A stretch of 64,000 nucleotides of DNA from contig CAMRHE010000207.1 of assembly GCA_947044405.1 (NCBI GenBank), positions 506,001 through 570,000 of the forward strand, in the 5' to 3' direction. This DNA is from Leptodactylus fallax (taxonomy: Eukaryota > Chordata > Amphibia > Anura > Leptodactylidae). The translations under genes and the position numbers were made by a program. This document shows positions 9,151 to 22,390 of this stretch, piece after piece; position 1 is the first letter of the stretch; each line of letters starts with the position of its first letter. The notes under the pieces were generated by a model. It did no database searches. It was given only the letters and a program-made list of their open reading frames with translations, and was not told the DNA's origin.

Positions 9151-11139
9151 TAAATGTGTGAGTCTCATGATGTGTGATAAGTTTGGTGCATCTTTGGACA
9201 TTTTAGTCTAACTTTACACCTACTATTAGTTTATTGACTTTATGCCAAAATTATGTTGGTACATTTTAACCCTTCCCATCCTTTCCCCCTTTCTATTCCC
9301 CTTCCTACCAAAAAAAAAAACAGAACTTGTCCAGTGAGGCTCAGAAAGTGCCTAAAACACATACTAAATGTAGTAAAAGACATATATGCCATTTTTTTTG
9401 GTGCTCACTGAGCCACAATTCTGGTGCATCTAGCTTATTAACCTTGCCAATATTTTATCAAGTGGCAGCAAATTATTACATTTTCCAGATATCGTGGAGT
9501 CTAGAGGGAAAACTGAGCATTGTTGCCATCATTATCAGGGAGTCCTGGACATGAATGTCCCCAAGTGGACCTGAAGAATGGAAACCCAAATGGTAGTGTG
9601 AACCTAGCGTAACTTCCTGGCCAGATACGTTTTCCCCTGAACCTTCGGATTCCTGTCAAGTTTTGACTCAGGTCAGAATTAGCCCAGAAACCCAAGTTTC
9701 GGGGAAAATAGCAAGTTAATTAAAACAAGTCCCTGGATAACCCCTTGAACTGGAGCTGAATTACAATGTCAGGTGCAGCTCATGGATAAATGTGTTGCTG
9801 TTTTTGCAAAAAAAAAAGCAGCCATATAGTTCTAATTTTATACAGTCCCTATAAATCCATTTGTGTCATTGTTACTCATTCCGGCATATTGTGAGTACAA
9901 CAAATATCCTGCATACTCAAGAATATCATAAAACAATATTTTTCCATGAAAAACAGTTCAAAATGAAGCATTACCAATAGCAAAGAGAAGACAAACAACA
10001 TCTACAAAGGTTCCTGTATATGAACCTGCCTACAAGTGCAAGGTTACCATTTAGATTCTATGGAATGTGGCTACCATACTAGAAATAATGATGCCATCAT
10101 TGTGCAAAATATGTTGCATAAATGTTTTCTTTATCAGCGTAGAAAGCTGTCGGCAGGCTACAGACTGGAGTTCAAGATACCAAGGACACCAAAGACTAAG
10201 CAGTGCTAATGCAGAGTGCTTGTTGTCCATTATATATAAGATTTTATTCTTGGAGATATGTTCTATATTCACGAGCACATCAGGTAAATCTTCATCATCT
10301 TGGTAAACACTAACTCTACCTGGGTGAGTTGCTACAATTGTAGCACATCTCCGAATGAGAACATTTCACAATAACTTCCCTCTGTTTTTCCAATCCGAGA
10401 AATAATAAGTGGAAATATTAAAAAATATCAAGGGCCAGAAATGATCAAAGAATATAAAATGAAAGAAAAATGCAGCCTCACAGCATCTCCCCAGCATTTG
10501 CAGTCCCATCAGCCCACTCATCGAATCACGAAATCTCCATGTATCTAATATATATGCAGGTATGCAATCTTTTATACAAAAACCTGTTATCCATAATGAT
10601 CTGAAGAACAAAAGTAAAATGGTGCCCCTACAAAAAACATCTTAAGTGCTTCACTACGCAACCACCATTAGTAGATCTTCAAAACAAGAGGTGATACCAC
10701 GGTCAGCGTGGACATCAACCTGCGTATTATAATATACTATAATAGAATTTAGCCTTAGCTCTCCAGAAATGAATCAGTGTGATACATAGGTTGGAAAAGG
10801 AGTGTCTAATGTTTTCACTGCAGCCTGATAGCAATGCCGCAGATTTACTATTAATTTTTAGACAGTGCTTAGAATAGACAGGGTTAAATTGCACCAGATA
10901 TATCTCACTGTCCAGTTTAATTTTACACCACGTATTGGCTGACATTTATGGTTCACATTGTTTGCGTTTAGAGCCCCCCTTTTAGGCAAGCCTGTGTATA
11001 AAGCACATAATAAATATGGTACATTACAGGTAGACCAATGGTGCACATTGAACCGAGAATTCTGCCACATTTAAGTTAGTAAATCTCTAATAAGTGGTAG
11101 TGAATGAGTTTGGATACTGGGATGGACAGACAAGGAAGA
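9151..11139. other. Intron sequence, no gene seen
   Basis: AT-rich unique-looking sequence with A-runs near 9309 and 9807. The GTGTGAACCTAGCGTAAC near 9596-9613 is the terminal motif of the TTCACACT MITE family described elsewhere, so a degraded copy probably ends there. Remaining open frames are short and lack recognisable domains. Confidence 0.4.
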
Positions 11140-12000
11140 GGACGACTTCTAAACCCCTTCCCGCCAGTGACAAGTTTCAATTTTCGATTTTCGTTTTTGA
11201 CTCCCCGCCTTCCAAACCCCATAACTTTTTTATTTTTCCATTCTCAGAGCCATATGAAGGCTTAATATTTGCGGGATAATTTTTTCTTCATGATGATACC
11301 ATTTATTATTCTCTACAATGTACAGGGAAGATGGAAAAAAATTCAGAATGGGGTGGATTGAAGAAAAAGTGCATTTGTGCGACTTTCTAACGGGATTCAT
11401 TTTTACGGCATTCACTATGAAGCCAAAATGACATGTCACCTGTATTCTATGTTTCGGTACGATTCCGGGGATATCATATTTTTATGTTGTTATTTACATT
11501 TTAACCCCTTAACAAAAATCTAAAACTTTGCAAGAAAATTTTTTTTCTAAAAGCCGCCATTTTCTGACACCCGTAACTTTTTTATATTTCCATGTACGAG
11601 GATGCATAGGGCGTCTTTTTTTCGGGGCCAGGTGTACTTTTTAGTTATACCATTTTGGGGAACGTCTATTGCTTTCATCATTTTTTATTCAAATTTCAGA
11701 AGCAAAACAGCGAAAAAATGGCGGTTTGGCATTTTTGATTTTTTTTTCCTACTATGGTGCTTATCGTACAGGAACAATATTTTTATAAGTTTGTAGATCG
11801 GGCGTTTTCCAAAACAGGGATACCTAATGTGTATGCGTTTCACAGTAATATTTTACTTTTATGTGTATTCTAGGGAAAGGGGGTAATTTGAATTTTTTTT
11901 TTTTTTTTTTTACTATTATATTAGCCCCCCTAGAGGGCTTGAACCTGAAATCATTTGATTGCAAGTCCCATAGATTACAATACGACTGTTAGAACATGTC
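11140..12000 (+). repeat. Interspersed repeat family with T-rich modules
   Basis: A mosaic of phrases I recall as widespread in frog genomes: CATAACTTTTTTATTTTTCC, GAGCCATATGAAGGCTTAATATT, GCGGGATAA, ATACCATTTTGGGG, and an end reading AGCCCCCCTAGAGGGCTTGAAC. The module ACTTTTTTAT..TTCCAT recurs twice, near 11225 and 11577. No coding capacity is visible, so it is probably a non-autonomous element. Class unknown. Confidence 0.6.
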
Positions 12001-12485
12001 ATTGCTGTTCCGCTCATATGCTGTAAACTGAAGTATGTGCATTTTATTACTTTTTTATATTTTGCTACTTGATTTACTAACCAGCCAGCAATACTGACAA
12101 ACACTGTAAACATACTACTTAGGCTCTGTTCACATGTGCACTAGAGTTTAACTACTGGAATTGCTGGATCTCTTCTGTAACAGCACCTTACTGACCACTT
12201 GACCATAATGGAGTCCATCAAGCGTATATCAGAGAGCATTATGCTGACTTCTAAGTTGCACAGAGTCATACTACAAGACCCATAAACCCTAGGAACCTTT
12301 AAATTCACAGGGGCATATATTTATATGTTTTTTTTCTCTCATTTCTGAATAAACAGACAGAAAAATATTGGAGCATGTTGTAACGGATGGCACGTCATGA
12401 CGATATTCTTTTCTGGCAACCTTGCCTCTATGGGAGAATAGCTCCACATTGGATGTTGTACAGAGCACCATATGGTGGCACACAT

Positions 12486-12836
12486 AGAGGAAAATTTATT
12501 AAGACTTGCATTTTGTATGCCAGTCTTAACAAAGGCCCTGACACTCCGGCCTCCTCATAAATCAATGTACCAGAATTGAGATTTATACCAGTTAGGAATA
12601 GGCATAGGTTTCCATTATAACCCATGCCAAAAAACTGGCATGAGTTGTAATATATACAGTATGTCGGGTAGAGGCGTCCCTAACCTGCCCCATTCACATT
12701 CGCACAATGTGGCCAGCGAGGCGCAGAATGGCAGTTGTGGCATACGTTTGTCCCAAGAAAGGGCCAAAGGTGTGCCACAATATCATCCCTCTATGCCAGA
12801 AAACTGGCGCAGAGGGATTGATAAATCCCCCCATAG
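12486..12836. repeat. Foldback MITE with TTTATTAA ends
   Basis: Left end AAAATTTATTAAGACTTGCA and right end GGGATTGATAAATCCCCCC are roughly inverted. Internal AACTGGCATGAG and CAGAAAACTGGCGCAG blocks also pair. Related pieces lie at 33390-33503 and 34785-35195. Confidence 0.6.
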
Positions 12837-13059
12837 AGTGTCATTCAGAGCCATTGGATATCTGTGTGCCTCCATATTGGCTCAGTCCATGTACATAGAT
12901 ATAAAATCTCAAAATGTTACAAATACATAACAAATCTACATCTAAGTATAGCGACAGTAAATGGAAAATACTATCATTTAACCATTTCTGGAACCAAATC
13001 AGGATTACGTATGTTATATAATAGCATTTTCTATTAATTCAATTTTATTATATTTCTTT

Positions 13060-13560
13060 TATTTAGTTTTCAAGCAATTTCCTTTCCCTCTTGTGCGCTG
13101 ACGCTGCAGACATCAGTCAATCTGCTATTTATTGTATGCCAATGATATTGATGTTGTGTCCTAGTTTGCAGATTTTTTTCTGCCCATTTATTGGTTGAAG
13201 CCTGGATAATAGGCAATTCCTGGGGATGGATTGATCGCCCTCTAGACTAGTAAAGAGAAACAATTTATAACCGGAGAAATGTAATTACCCGGCACTAAGT
13301 CCTTGTGGGCTAAGCATCATTCAGTTTCTATAGATAACAATAGTTTTTGGGTTGAAATATATACATCCAGGAAAAAGAAATAAATGTAGAAGATTGCGAG
13401 GATAAGAAGTGTTTACTGTTAAATATTCATCCCTCATTCACCGCTCTCCGAGTCAAATGAAACCGAGTAAATCTGGCAAGCCTCAGGAAATAAAAGCAAA
13501 CTTGTCTGCAAGTAAAAAGGAAAGCAAAGATAAGTCATAAGAAAACAAAGTAATAAAACT
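13060..13560. other. Unique block, candidate conserved non-coding element
   Basis: No repeat signature and no tandem structure. It has mixed AT-rich homeodomain-like words (TTTATTGG, ATTAATTC nearby, GTAATTACC) and balanced composition, unlike the surrounding MITEs. It could be an intronic regulatory element, but this is inference only; alignment to other frogs is needed. Confidence 0.25.
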
Positions 13561-13579
13561 ACAGGAATGTCGTCTTTCT

Positions 13580-13892
13580 TTAAGACCCCATGCACACAAT
13601 GTAGTTTTGGTCCATGTGCTGTACATTATCATGGATCCATAATAATGTATTCATCTCTATGGCCCCCATACACACATCCATAGGTTATCTTTTACATAAC
13701 TGTGTGAGAGCCATAGGACCGAGCCACAAAATATGGAGCAGATTATATTCCTGTCCATTTTTATAACTTGGTCCATCTATTTTATTGATGGGGTCTGTGG
13801 AAAATATGGACTGCACACAGATACCATGTGTGTTCTGTCTGGCCTGTTATGGTCACGTGTGACTATGGTCATGTGTATAAAGCCTTGTTAAA
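13580..13892. repeat. MITE-like repeat
   Basis: Starts TTAAGACCCCATGCACACAATG and ends CATGTGTATAAAGCCTTGTTAAA, imperfectly inverted ends. Internally CCATAGG and TTTTGTGG-like segments pair. No coding capacity. Confidence 0.5.
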
Positions 13893-13936
13893 GTAAAATT
13901 AAAGCTCCCAATATATAAGCATGGTCAATGGTTTAA

Positions 13937-14107
13937 ACCAATGGTTCCCAAATGGGTGTCTTGGAAATTCACCAGGGACACTCTGGTTGGGATGATGAGC
14001 AAATGCCTTCAAGGAACAAAATCTGTTTCTGTAGGAAACTTTATGTCTTTTCATAAAAACTAATTTATTAGGGCTCCCTGAGTCTGAAAAGGTTGGCAAA
14101 AACCAGC
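13937..14107. mobile_element. hAT-type non-autonomous element, right end truncated
   Basis: The left end AATGGTTCCCAAATGGGTG resembles hAT ends of the CAGTGGTTCCCAA type. The right part, CCCTGAGTCTGAAAAGGTTGG, would normally lead to an inverted copy, but it runs into the MITE at 14108. Confidence 0.5.
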
Positions 14108-14471
14108 TAAGGCCAGGGACCCAAGTTGCAAACATGCAGTGTTTTGGCCGTGGCGGAAACGCTGTGGCAAAAAATGCTACGCTTTACAGTACCTGCAAAG
14201 TGGATGGGATTCTGGCTAATCCCATCCACACATTGCAGGAAATAATTCGCAGCAGAAAAGCTGCGATTTCATAAAGTCACGGTTTTTGAAAATCGCAGCA
14301 TGTCAATTCTACCTATGGAAACTCTGGTGTTTTCCGTATAGGTAGAATAGGGGCAGAAAGTCCGCAACGTTTGCCTTTCTGTGAAAACGCTGCAGAAAAA
14401 AAAACGCAATGCGTTTCCGCCACGGTCTTTTCTGCAGCGTTTTTCGGCAGTGGCTCGCTACTTGGGGCCTT
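14108..14471. repeat. Palindromic MITE, 'GATTTCGCAGCATGTC' family, copy 1
   Basis: Ends AAGGCCAGGGACCCAAGTTGC and CGCTACTTGGGGCCTT. Internal hallmarks are GATGGGATT..AATCCCATCC, GAAAATCGCAGCATGTC and CCTATGGAAAC. Further copies are at 59769-60131 and 61302-61641, with partial ones at 28267-28462 and 38296-38419. Confidence 0.75.
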
Positions 14472-15319
14472 CACGTTACACAGTTATATACCAGACAATA
14501 TTTTATTTGTTTTTGTTATATTTATAAGGTCGTTTATGAGCTACATTTGTCACCATGAATAGTACAGTCTGCAGCACTAGTTTGTCATAAAAAATTCTAG
14601 AACCCTGATGTAAACCTGATGGATCCCATTATAAATTAAAGGGGATGTCAGAATATAGTAAAGGAGAATACGCTGTAGGATAATAAAAGAACCTTCACAC
14701 ATGTGGAAAGTCTTCTTCTGCTCCATTATCAGCTCCATCACTGTCCTGCCATGTGAGTACTGCGCTCAATATGAGAGGTCATGTGGGTGTACAGAACATG
14801 CAGGAAAATCAATAAAGAGCTGCAGGGAATACCAGAGTTGCAGTAATGGAACACGAGGAGATTTATCAGGTAAATGGTAGTGTCTTTTTTATTTTTCGCT
14901 TATCCTCTCTTTGGCCTATTTTTCCAGTTCTTTGATGGGATTTGTTGGGATTTGCATGTTCTGTTTGCATTTAAAAAGGGAACCACTAGAGCAGTCATGG
15001 CTCCATTATAAAACCATTATAATAATAGGAGCCGAGCTTAAGTCATTGCATCTGTTGTGTCATTTCTCAACATCACAAGTCTTCTTCTATATGTAATTAT
15101 CTTTTATCACAGCTGTTTTTAAGATGGAGGACAACAGCATATAATGAGTCTTTATTTCTACAGATCACCAGCGCTAAATCTTCAATAATTGGCGGATCGG
15201 TGGTGACCCACACTGATCATAAAGTGATGGTATATACTAGAAAAAAAAAAGAGTCAAAAGTAGCAGTTTACAGTACAACCTGGGTGCAAATCCTAGCAAG
15301 ACGGCCACTTTCAATGTTC
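14472..15319. other. Intron sequence, no gene seen
   Basis: AT-rich, with a repeat-like AAAGGGGATGTCAGAATATAG near 14639 that resembles the AAAGGGGTTGTCC MITE ends. No coding signal. Confidence 0.4.
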
Positions 15320-15530
15320 ATACCATGAAAAAATGGCAGCTCTCCATTAGTTCCAAATAAGCAAAAGTGTCTTTTATTCCAAGTAGCAGTAGTAGTTTAG
15401 GTCCCATCTAGAACCTTTCTGGAACCTTGAGAAAGGTTCCAGATGGGACCGAAATGTCGCTACTTGGAATAAAAGACACTTTTGCTTATTTGGAACTAAT
15501 GGAGAGCTGCCATTTTTCCATGGGATGGTA
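15320..15530. repeat. Near-perfect 200-bp palindrome
   Basis: The left arm (AATGGCAGCTCTCCATTAG through TCCCATCTAGAACC) is repeated inverted (GGTTCCAGATGGGA through CTAATGGAGAGCTGCCATT). The arms are about 90 bp and enclose a very short loop near 15425. The arms carry TTGGAATAAAAGACACTTTTG. It could fold into a long hairpin. A foldback MITE is the simplest reading. Confidence 0.85.
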
Positions 15531-15909
15531 TATACTAGTTATATACTGTCACTTTATAAGGTGGAAAAATATCTTTAAACGTTATTAACTGTACTATTTT
15601 ATTGCTACATACATGTTGTACTTTACTTGTATATTCCATTTTCCTACCTAGATGAGACGTATTGTTTTCTAATTTAGAACCATCACATTCTCCTATCTTT
15701 GAGGCAGATTTTTAACCCTTTGAGTCTTGGTACAATGGCCTACATACCTGTACCTACCACCACCTTATCAATGGTCGTTCACTCAAAATTGAGCATCCAT
15801 TTGTTTATTTAGGGAGGCAGCTCTTAATAGTGGAGTGACATCATTATGCAAATTGTACAATGGTGTCAAAACACATAGCGTTGTGTTTCTCACCCTCCTA
15901 CTTCTTGTC

Positions 15910-16268
15910 CATGTACAGCAAAATTTCTGTACCTTTTACCACCTCCACCAACTCCAATTCTTTGTAACCTTCATGAGGCATGGCTTCACTGATTCTGACG
16001 CAGTTGGAATTGTTTCTCTAGTCCTCACTGTTGCCAAGCAAAACTATGCTGTCTACTATCAGGTGGGTAGTCCTGGGCTGGAGCAAGAAGGACAAGGACC
16101 ATCCACCTGACAGTAGAGGCATAGTCTGCTGACACTAACAGATGTGATTGCTTGAGAATGGAGGGGCCTAGAGAAAAAATTCCAACTGCTCTAGAATTGG
16201 TGGAGCTTCACCTATTGGACAAAACAAAGAGTTGGAGTTGGTGGAGGTCTTGACTGGTCCTCTTTAAG
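15910..16268. repeat. Palindromic MITE, 'CACCTCCACCAACTCCAA' family, copy 1
   Basis: The left arm has CACCTCCACCAACTCCAATT, GATTCTGACGCAGTTGGAAT and TCTCTAGTCC. The right arm has the complements (GGGGCCTAGAGAAAAAATTCC, GAGTTGGAGTTGGTGGAGG) and ends GGTCCTCTTTAA. The centre has CAGGTGGGTAGTCCTGGGCTG and its complement. Other copies: 40190-40449, 44225-44468, 46440-46792 and a fragment at 55650-55735. Confidence 0.8.
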
Positions 16269-18199
16269 GCTCCAGAGTTCCATAGTCACAGATCTTATGG
16301 GTCGTTCAAGTCAATTGTTAATTTAGAAGAATCAACCGGACACATTCATTTTATTCCATTTTCATTTCTTAAAGAAGGAAATTTGTATAGTTAAGAAGTG
16401 CTGAAATGAAACAGATGTTTATGTATGCAGAGCAAGCTGTCAGTATTATTTACCCCATAGACTTATTTCCTGAACAGCTGCAGTCCTTTAATGAACCTTT
16501 TTCTTACAAATTATCTGTAAGAGGTGTCTTGCCTGAGGCAGCAACTAAAATGGTGCCTTATTCGGTCTTTACGCTTCCTGCTGGCATAAAAAAGTTTAGT
16601 AATATGTGATACTCTATGATAGATGCTTCTTATCACTTTAATTACAAGGTCAAGTCAGTGATATCATTGTGGAAGGAGTATTGTTCTATGCAGATGGCTA
16701 CTAGATGTACAGAATCAGCTCTTCTGATAGTAAGGGAAGCAGATATATGATCCGCTCTATACACCAGGGGAGCACTATATATATATCGAAGGGACACGTG
16801 CAGCATTATTTCCTTACTGGGTACAGAATGGCGCTGGTTTATCAAATATGGCCTGTGAGTGTCTGTATAACTACGTATAAATATTACCCGACCACCATTC
16901 AATAACTAAAATTTCCCCAACACATATATGTATATTTCAGTAGTAGCTTGCTGCCTTTGCTTTAGGCTGTTTCTGTCCTGCGGTCCCTGTCAGTAGCCTG
17001 CTGACTGGCTTTTGCCTAAAACTATAGACTTCTTGACTCTGCGAGCTAGAGATGTGCTCACATAGCAACAAGATGATTTGTGACTGGGACCCCCTACAGA
17101 GACATGAGAAGGCAGGGTTCCTCTGCATCTAAATGTTATGTCAGTCATCCAATGGATCCATATAATAATAAATTGGGTAGTTTATTAAAATATCTTCATA
17201 CTTTATTTTATGGACACAGGCTTTTTGGGATGCTATATTCTGCTTATCTGTATATAATACAGTGAGTGTACTATACCATGTACCTCCTGTGTAGGGTATG
17301 GCGCAGGGGTTTCAGCCTCCCTCAGGGGCCCACCGTAAGACTCACCTCCCGCTTGTTGGCCAGTCTGATTGTCTAGGAGTTATATGAAAAATTAACATTA
17401 AGACCTTTATAGGCAGTTCACCTAAACAGCTAAAGTAGCCTACAATTATATTAAGTGGGTGAGTTAGCAAACTTACTATTAGTTGCAGAAGCATGTCTGA
17501 GTGTCTGCCTGTTTCTGTCTCACTCGAGTAATTTATTTCTCCTTCCTTTTTCCCTCTCCATAAACATCTATGGGCAGGAAGTAATCTGATCATTCTTTTA
17601 CCTGACAGTCTTACCTCCTAAGACAGATTTAGCAGAGAACTTAAAGTGAGTGAACAGTTTAGGAGACAGAAAGAGGACAGGAACCTGATAAATGGAGAAA
17701 GGGGCATTGCTGTTTAAAAAGTTATTTATGATCATCCGTACTATTAATTTAATCCGAGAAAATATTGTTGAATGAGGTGCAAAGAATCTAAAACCCCTAA
17801 AGTATGTGTCATATATCATGTGCAGCTGAATTCTGTCTCGACCTGAGTCAGTTAGTAACTCTCCCCATTGAGTTGTTTTCTGGCTGAGCTTTTTTATTCG
17901 GAATAACTACTGTAAGCAGCGGCTCAGGTTATATGGCCACCCCAAAAATCAGGGGCAGAAAACAGCATACAAAAAATTAGAAAATGATCTTGGTTTGGAA
18001 AACATTTCAGCATAGTTTCAGTTTACTGCACCTGCTTTCAATACGCTGTACTAGGGGTGACACGATTTCTATCTCACTGCCCTATCCATCCATTTCAAGC
18101 TAATGCAACAGAAGTTTCTAACTATGTATTTTCATCCATTATTGTTCTAGTCTTCCTTGACCTATTCAGCAGATCGTGATAAAGCGAACTTCATGTACA
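16269..18199. other. Intron sequence, no gene seen
   Basis: AT-rich sequence with only short, unconvincing open frames. The GGCGCAGGGGTTTCAGCCTCC piece near 17300 could be a hAT relic end but is too short to call. Confidence 0.4.
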
Positions 18200-18640
18200 A
18201 TTATATACAAAGATATAAGGAAGCTTTTTCTAAATCCACACATTTACAGTTCTTTGATGCTTTCAGAAAGCATCTGTACGCCTTGAATCGGCCTCACTTT
18301 GGTGGGTAAATTGAGCTTATTATGATACTTTAATTCCAATTTCTCATCTAAAACGGTCTTTTAATTCCTGGTGATTTGTTTGTGACATGATTAAATGGTC
18401 AGACTTGGCAGGAGTCCGCTCTCCCAGCTCCAGGCAGAGAGAATCTTTACATCATTAAAGATTAAGATGTTTTGCTCACCTAAAACATATTAAATTGGCA
18501 GGCAATTACAAAAAAGGGACGAGGATTCGGAGGCTGTAAACAGCGGAGGCCAGCACTAGGTCAGTTTAGAGTGTTCCTGTCAGCTCCTTAATTCCTCGGA
18601 TCATTTCCTTCCCTCCTCCCTTAATTATTCATTAAAATGT
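18200..18640. other. Unique block, candidate conserved non-coding element
   Basis: Repeat-free, with several homeobox-like TTAAT/ATTAA words and a pyrimidine-rich stretch (TTTCCTTCCCTCCTCCC) near 18606. It resembles intronic regulatory DNA more than transposon debris. Inference only. Confidence 0.25.
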
Positions 18641-19007
18641 ATGACGAGTAAGTACTGCAGACGACAGGTGTCACTTCAGAAATATTCTGCCTCGCAACCT
18701 CCAGCTCTTAGCTGTGTCCAGACCAGGGCAGGATATAGGTCCCGCTGTCAGGAGGCTGCAATATTTGTTCTGTTCTGTGAGCTCCATGAGACAATGATCT
18801 TTACCACGTTTTTGCATGGTTCTGTAAGATTGTGCTCTTTTTTAGAGAAAATACTTACATTTGCATAAATGCAAAATAGACAACCTGTTCAGAATTTCTT
18901 TTTAATTGTACAGGAGTGTAAATAGCAGTAAATGCCTTATGATTTATTACTCTTAAGAAATCTGAGCCAGAATCAAAAATCCCAAGTATCTTTTATTTGC
19001 TCAAAGT

Positions 19008-19400
19008 AAAGGGAACCTGTCAACAGGTTTGGACCCCTAAACCGTCTGCATGTCCTTAAGTGGAGTCACTAGAACCCAGTATATCAACCCAGGCTCGCAG
19101 ATAGTTTAGGGTGACTAGAATCAGTGTTTTCCTCTTGTGAATTGGTGTCTTTTTTTGCTGAGATACCGCTGTTTTTGCCAATATGCAAATTACCGTGTTG
19201 ACACAATTTGGTCATTGTCAATGCTCCAAAGTGATATGCGGCAACGCCCTCGCTGCTCCAAAGATCTCATTTGCATATTGACAAGAGCTGGAATGGAGAC
19301 ACTGATTCACAACGGGAAAACACCATCAGATTTAAGTGACCCTAAGCTACTAGTCACTAAGTTCACAGTACCACTTGCAGTGTTACTCAGTAGAAACCAC
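19008..19400. repeat. Palindromic MITE
   Basis: The left arm has GGGTGACTAGAATCAGTGTTTTCC and CAATATGCAAAT. The right arm has TTTGCATATTGACA, ACTGATTCACAACGGGAAAAC and AGTGACCC, their complements. The centre contains a GCTCCAAAG pair around 19230-19262. Confidence 0.7.
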
Positions 19401-19943
19401 TGATGGATGGGTCTGGTCAGGTAGCCCTCCATCTTTTGGCCTGGAAAATCAAGGGAGCTGGATGTGTTACACCCAGAATAAGGCAGTCATATCATTAACA
19501 TTCCATATATTATCCAAAAACAGGAGCAGAACTGTCTCCCCACCTCCATATATACTTACAACATGCTCCTCATTGTCTATACTTGATGCCCACAATGTTG
19601 ACCTTGTCCTACCCTGGAAAAGGATTATGTTGTCTAAAGATCAAAGTCATCATTCAGACTACCTACAAAGCCCTACATAGAAACTATGCTACAGATGTTT
19701 CCCGAATAAAAAGTGGAAATCTCTTGTCTACCATAACTCTTATTTCAGTTCTTAGGCAACTCAAAGCGGCTTATGAACAAAAATCGGACACCGAGAATAA
19801 AAATAATAACAATATAACAACTTTCAACTTCACATGATCTCACTATATGTCAGTAGGACCCATCAGGCACTCTTTGTATCCATTGCATTATGGATCAGGT
19901 ACAGCAATTTAAACAGACACCATGACATGGATGTGAATAGAGC

Positions 19944-20103
19944 CAGGGGCGTAGCTACCGTAGCTGCCACAGGGGCCCGGACATTCAGGGTCCCTCCGGG
20001 CCCCCGATGTTTTTTTTCTTTTTTTAAATAGGCCATTACCTGCTGGAGTAACCCCATCAGGTAACGGCCTATTGGGGCCCAGCCATTCCTAGTTACGCCA
20101 CTG
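19944..20103. mobile_element. hAT-family MITE with 8-bp target duplication
   Basis: 160 bp with ends CAGGGGCGTAGCTA and TAGTTACGCCACTG. Flanks AATAGAGC (19936-19943) and AACAGAGC (20104-20111) match at 7 of 8 bases, as expected for hAT insertion. Inner arms GGGGCCCGG and TTGGGGCCC, plus GGCCATTACCTG and CAGGTAACGGCC, also pair. Confidence 0.85.
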
Positions 20104-20111
20104 AACAGAGC

Positions 20112-22390
20112 CTTATGTCTTCTGGATCCGTAAAAAGAAATTTTGAGAATTGTAATGTCAGTGTAACCTTGCATGTTATAATATGAAGTCTCCTATGGCT
20201 GTTGGGTCAGTTTTGAGGAAACTTAAATGTGGCATCAAAGATGGAGCCTCATGTATAATTCGCATGGCTGGGACATCCTGGAGAACGCTATCCAAGGCAT
20301 ATTTTTAGTTTTGAGCGTAATAAGTTGTCATCACCAGTAACCTGATGTAATAGAACATTCCGTGGTTAATTTGTCTTTCCATCCAGGATTGACACCTGAA
20401 TCGGTATCTATAGCAACCAATGTAACTATCTCTCCTAGGAAACAATAAAGGCGTCAAAGTAACTTGTTTATTAGGCTTCAGCCATTATCAAATCATTGAC
20501 ATGTGTAGGAGGGGAACCTGCCAGCACTTAGATGCTTCATGAGAGGGAATAACTCTTCTGATGTCTACTGTTCATACAATGGAAATGTGTTCAGCTAGGT
20601 CTAGTGACCCAGCAGGCTCGCTGTCCATGGTGCTGACACAATAATAACACTAATGTAATACGAGAATTGGAAATGCCCTTTTTATAAGATTAAACAGAAC
20701 ACTTTTATGTATTTTTGTCAGATTTAAGACCCTGCTCATCTAAGATTATCTCCATTTTTAAAATTTTCATTCGTATTGTAACCTGTAGACAGTCACAAGA
20801 GCCAAATGGTAATATTAAAAAACATCCTTCTTATCATATCATGTGTGCAACTACGGAGTAAAGCTTCCCATGCTTTAGAGATGGCATGCTATCAATCCAT
20901 GTTGAACTGACCTCACAACTGGTCAGTTGCCATACACCTCAGATAAAAGTTGGCTATTTAGGCCATTTCAGTTATTTCATGTATTATACGCTGGTCATGT
21001 TTTTAAAGAAGACCCTCCCCCAGAAGGCCACTTTCTAATGCAATATTTGGTGGTCGTCTCACTCTATTCTTTAATAACTCCTAAATATCTATGGATAACT
21101 TTTTCTATAAAACTTTCTAGTTGTTCACCACTTCTTTGCCTTTTTGATCTCATGCACTCTAGAGATACCCGTCACTGCACCCCCTGCGCATTAATCTTAC
21201 ATTTCTGATGACACATCAAGAAATCCATCTTGAGAATAATTTCCACTTAATAGGAAACTGATTTGAGAAAATATCAACACGACTCTTCATAAAAGCCCGA
21301 GATCTCTTAATTCAGAAGGAGAATTTTCAACGTGTCAATTTAGCAATTTTCCAAGAGTAACAACTCAGTGTAGCTCATATAAATATAATTGGAGAAGGAT
21401 ATAATATGAGATATATTCATTTATACGGCCGCCATATCCATCATAAACTTGTAATGTAAAAGAAACCAATATTGCATTATCACTCTAAGGTAATGGCTGA
21501 CTGCTTTTCTGTAGTGAGATACTTCGGCTTTAGCTATTTCCCTTATGTGTGCTGCTGGTGAGTAATGATAAAAGTCTCCGTGTTTGCTTCTAGAATATTC
21601 TGTTTCTGCTGTGGTAGAAACTACTGAAGTTATTGTATGTCAGTGGCCAAGATTTATCAAAGGAACGGAGGATTTACAGTAGCACTCAGTATCATTTACT
21701 TGTGCTAGTGGCAGGTGAGTGCATCTGTAAATCTCACCCCCTCCTCCATAAATCCTTGCCAATTTGTCTTAAAGTGAGGTAGCGGGATCTCATGGGGTTG
21801 CAATGGGAAGAAGTGCATGTATTTATTCTATAAAATGTATCAGCAGTGCTTTATTCGCTACATCACCTGCATTGAAGCAAATTGACCTCTCTTACACAAA
21901 GTAATTCTGGTTAGTTTTAGATTTCCGTTGTCCTCATATAACTTGTCCCTACATAACCTCACAGCATTTACCTGATGTGTAAGCGGCTCCCGACCTAAAC
22001 CAGCTGGTCCATTAAAGGAGTTATAAATGGTTAATCAGGGTGAGTTCTGTTCCTGTACAATATTCCATTTTGACCAATAAAGTAGGTCATCCATTGTGAA
22101 AGATATGTATTATATGGTTGGTTAAAGTCTACCTGTCTTTGCTTTCTTGAATCATGTCACTTGTCTATTTTTAGTCTTTCTTTCTTTGTGACTATGTCTG
22201 TATGATTATATCTTGAGAAATCGTATATCTGGTATACCTTTACATTCTATATGTAAGATGGTAATAACCAAAATTCCCGTCACACTTGTTGTCATATCCA
22301 AGTGTCCTCTTATTTGGTAGCCCAATCTGGATGGACATTATCTGACCATTTAAGGGAGTCTTCCAGCTGGGATATTGAAGGTCATCCCGT
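20112..22390. other. Intron sequence, no gene seen
   Basis: AT-rich. A small AGATTTATCAAAGGAACGGAG..CCTCCATAAATCC inverted piece near 21653-21762 is probably a MITE relic. No coding domains. Confidence 0.4.
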
